Source: an uncultured Treponema sp.
Lineage (GTDB): Bacteria > Spirochaetota > Spirochaetia > Treponematales > Treponemataceae
Length of the DNA stretch: 7,404 bases
Direction: 5' to 3'
Assembly: GCA_947165795.1 (NCBI GenBank)
Contig: CAMVBP010000099.1
Location: forward strand, 1 to 7,404
The position numbers and the translations under genes are program-made. Shown here one piece after another: positions 5,031 through 7,404 of this stretch. Every line of letters begins with the position of its first letter. Position 1 is the first letter of the stretch. The notes below the pieces were generated by a model. The model was not told the DNA's origin and ran no database searches. It was given only the letters and a program-made list of their open reading frames with translations.

Positions 5031-7404
5031 ATGAAAGCGTCTAATAAATCCACTTTGTTTACCGGAATTTTACTTCTTATTCTTGCAGCATTATTTTCAA
5101 TTAGTCTGCTTTTAGTGCCGCTTGATTTTGGAATTTCTGGCCCGGGACATAATAACTTTTTTTACACCATAGGAAATATTCTTTATACAGTCTATGGATT
5201 TTCAAGCGTTTTAATACCGATTTTTCTCCTGGTTGCAGGACTTTCCTGCTTTGCTTCTAAATGGACAGCGCGCAAAACCCTTCGTTTATTAACAGCACTT
5301 ATTCCATTTTTTACATGTTTTATAACAGAAAAAATCTGCAGACTTATTCTTGCTTCTAAAAATACACCTTTTGCAACAGTAAAAATTGCCGTTACGCTGA
5401 TTACAGGCGCAATGCTTATTATAATTGAATATCTGGGAACCGGTATTCTTGCTGATAAGCTTAATAAAATGCCTTTCTCGCAAAAGTTGAATAAAAAATT
5501 TGCCCAGCAAAATCAGACGACAAAAAATATTGAAATTTATAATGATACAGAATCAGAAAATCAAAATTCAGAAACTGTAGTCGGTTCATTTAATGATAAC
5601 AATAATTATGATTTTGTAGACATTAATTCTTCAAAATCAAAGGTTTTTGATGACGTTTTAAATAATGTAGAAGTTCAGGATTATACGGCCGAAGAAGATT
5701 CTGTAAACGACGTAGAAGACGCCGAAGTTGTTTATGCAAATGAAGTTGAAGACAAAATAGAAGCCGAAGAAAAGAATTCTGAAAAACCTGCGCAGGCAGA
5801 ATATTCTGAACAGCCGGAACCGAATGCAGAAAATTCTACAAGCGTAATTACTCAGGAAGAATTTGCAGCGCTTACAATGCAGAGCGACGAAAATCCGCAG
5901 AATGAAGATTCTCTTGAATGGAAAAATCTTCCTCCTGCTCCGGAAAAGCTTCCGCCAGAATATGATGATTCTTTTGATGAAAATGATCCTGCTCTGGAAT
6001 TTCCACCAAAAGATTCAAAAGAAAAAGAAGCGTCTGTAAAAGATGATGATGAAATTGAATTAAAGGAAGAAACTGCTCCCGCTTTTGTTGAAGAACCGGA
6101 ATTTAAATCAGATTCAGATGATGACGATTTTCTTGATCCAATTATAGATGAAATTGAAGATGAATTAAGTAACGGAATTAAATCAGACTTTGAAGAAGAA
6201 AATTTAGATGATGAATATGTAGAAAGCTCTTCTTCTGATGACTCGGAAACATTGGTAGAAGACGAAGTTCAGGAAACTGAAAATACAAAAAAAAACTATG
6301 AAAGAAAGTTTAACGATAAGGTTATAACAAATCCAAATTATCCGCATGGAATTACAATTCATGATGGTTCAGAAGCTGACGAAGAAGACGAGTCTGTAAA
6401 AGAAAGCTCAGATAATAAGCCGAAGTATCCTTCTAGAATTCAGCTAAAAGAAACAGAAGAAGATTCGGATGATGAATATGTGGAAGATGAAACCCTTCCT
6501 TTCCCGGATTTTGATATTGAAGAACCAGCAATAAATTCTTACAGCAATAATCAGCAGTCTGAACAGGAAGAAAGTGAAAATGTTCTTTCTGAAGATTCCT
6601 ATGAGGTTGAAGAACCAGAACTCTCTGAAAATTCTGAAGAACCTGAGGACGAAGAAAATTCCGAAGCAGAAGCTGTAGAGAACGAAAAAATAAATTTAGG
6701 CGCTGCCGCTTCCAATGTTTTTTCTCAAATGGAAAATGATATCAGAAAAGAAAATCATATTCCGGAAAAGCCTGCAAGTGCAGCAAATCTTACAAGAGAT
6801 GAACTTACAGATTTCTTTAATGCTCAGCAGGAAGAAAACACTCCAAAAGGTAAAGAAATTGCCTCTAATCCACCAAAGGTTGGGCATCGCGCCGAAAAGA
6901 AAGGCCCTTATGTAATTCCTTCGGATTTATTAATTGCGTATAAAGACGATCAGTACTGGATTATTGATGATGCAACAAAACAGTCTGCAATGAACTTAAA
7001 ACAGACTCTCGGTGAATTTAATATCGAAGCAGAAATTACCGGAATTAAAAAAGGTCCGGTTGTAACAATGTTTGAAATTCTGCCGGCACCTGGCGTAAAG
7101 CTCAGTAAAATTGTTGCTCTTCAGGATAACATTGCCCTTAGCCTTGCAGCGCAGTCTGTTCGTATTGTAGCGCCAATTCCTGGAAAACAAGCTGTGGGTA
7201 TTGAAGTTCCAAATAAACACCGTTCTGTTGTAGGCTTCCGCGAAATTATAGAAATGGATTTGCCGGAATGGAAAAAAATGTCTGTTCCTGTTGTTCTTGG
7301 AAAAGATATTCTTGGAAAGGCTCAGCTTATAGATTTGGTAAAAACTCCTCATATGCTTATTGCCGGTGCAACCGGTTCAGGAAAGTCGGTTTGTGTAAAC
7401 TCGC
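5031..7404 (+). CDS. ftsK: FtsK/SpoIIIE DNA translocase, N-terminal two thirds (runs off the right edge)
   Basis: This is a septum-anchored, ATP-driven DNA pump that clears chromosomes through the closing division site. The frame is open for 791 codons with no stop. Residues 9-29, about 51-74, 84-100 and 115-135 are hydrophobic and fit the four-helix FtsK membrane domain. Residues about 160-620 form a long, strongly acidic linker with no recognisable fold. The motor's alpha region starts near GPYVIPSDLL (625), followed by NLKQTLGEFNIEAEI, GPVVTMFEILPAPG (675), IPGK (716-719) and VGIEVPN. The Walker A sequence AGATGSGKSVCVN lies at 778-790, so the window ends inside the motor. Walker B, the rest of the motor and the gamma DNA-reading domain are outside. 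A complete protein of about 1,150-1,200 residues is likely, against roughly 790-800 for short FtsK/SpoIIIE forms. The ATG at 5031 is the only in-frame start after the stop at 4998 that precedes the first helix, and it has no Shine-Dalgarno. Confidence 0.96.
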   Translation, partial: MKASNKSTLFTGILLLILAALFSISLLLVPLDFGISGPGHNNFFYTIGNILYTVYGFSSVLIPIFLLVAGLSCFASKWTARKTLRLLTALIPFFTCFITEKICRLILASKNTPFATVKIAVTLITGAMLIIIEYLGTGILADKLNKMPFSQKLNKKFAQQNQTTKNIEIYNDTESENQNSETVVGSFNDNNNYDFVDINSSKSKVFDDVLNNVEVQDYTAEEDSVNDVEDAEVVYANEVEDKIEAEEKNSEKPAQAEYSEQPEPNAENSTSVITQEEFAALTMQSDENPQNEDSLEWKNLPPAPEKLPPEYDDSFDENDPALEFPPKDSKEKEASVKDDDEIELKEETAPAFVEEPEFKSDSDDDDFLDPIIDEIEDELSNGIKSDFEEENLDDEYVESSSSDDSETLVEDEVQETENTKKNYERKFNDKVITNPNYPHGITIHDGSEADEEDESVKESSDNKPKYPSRIQLKETEEDSDDEYVEDETLPFPDFDIEEPAINSYSNNQQSEQEESENVLSEDSYEVEEPELSENSEEPEDEENSEAEAVENEKINLGAAASNVFSQMENDIRKENHIPEKPASAANLTRDELTDFFNAQQEENTPKGKEIASNPPKVGHRAEKKGPYVIPSDLLIAYKDDQYWIIDDATKQSAMNLKQTLGEFNIEAEITGIKKGPVVTMFEILPAPGVKLSKIVALQDNIALSLAAQSVRIVAPIPGKQAVGIEVPNKHRSVVGFREIIEMDLPEWKKMSVPVVLGKDILGKAQLIDLVKTPHMLIAGATGSGKSVCVNS

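Noticed and set aside
5289..5510. Reverse-strand Cys/Lys-rich open frame inside ftsK, and similar ones at 6696-6887 and 6996-7352
   Set aside because: They are antisense to clearly recognisable FtsK coding sequence and low-complexity; shadows.

Overview
The window looks like a low-GC spirochaete chromosome, most likely a host-associated Treponema. This is inferred from the short, insertion-free GyrB C-terminus, the style of the FtsK protein and the mix of small accessory genes; no search was run. Two housekeeping genes, both cut by the window edges and both on the + strand, frame the region: the 3' end of gyrB (1-443) and the 5' two thirds of a four-pass FtsK/SpoIIIE DNA translocase (5031-7404, reading off the right edge just after its Walker A motif).

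Between them lies about 4.6 kb of accessory genes. The left part (about 444-2640) is very AT-rich and mostly on the - strand. It holds a secreted-type gene that appears split in two by a frameshift (538-1092 and 1110-1388), a small XRE-family repressor on the + strand (1614-1958), and a tightly coupled DUF4160-DUF2442 pair on the - strand (1970-2522), a pairing often considered toxin-antitoxin-like. A good rho-independent terminator (507-530) closes the - strand cassette against gyrB.

The right part is on the + strand: a two-gene unit made of a RimJ/RimL-type GNAT acetyltransferase (2656-3180) and a conserved 125-residue protein of unknown function (3182-3559), then a MATE-family efflux pump (3662-4987) with its own near-consensus promoter. 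The DUF4160 pair and the GNAT gene are divergent and share a 133-bp control region with back-to-back promoters and an inverted repeat between them. The divergent region in front of the XRE gene also carries operator-like symmetry.

The most interesting points are the frameshifted secreted gene, the possible leaderless start of ftsK in a cluster of overlapping ATGs, the roughly 460-residue acidic FtsK linker with repeated short motifs, and the symmetric control sites. I see no transposase, CRISPR array, tRNA or rRNA. I found no convincing new multi-gene system; the DUF4160-DUF2442 pair is the nearest to a candidate module.
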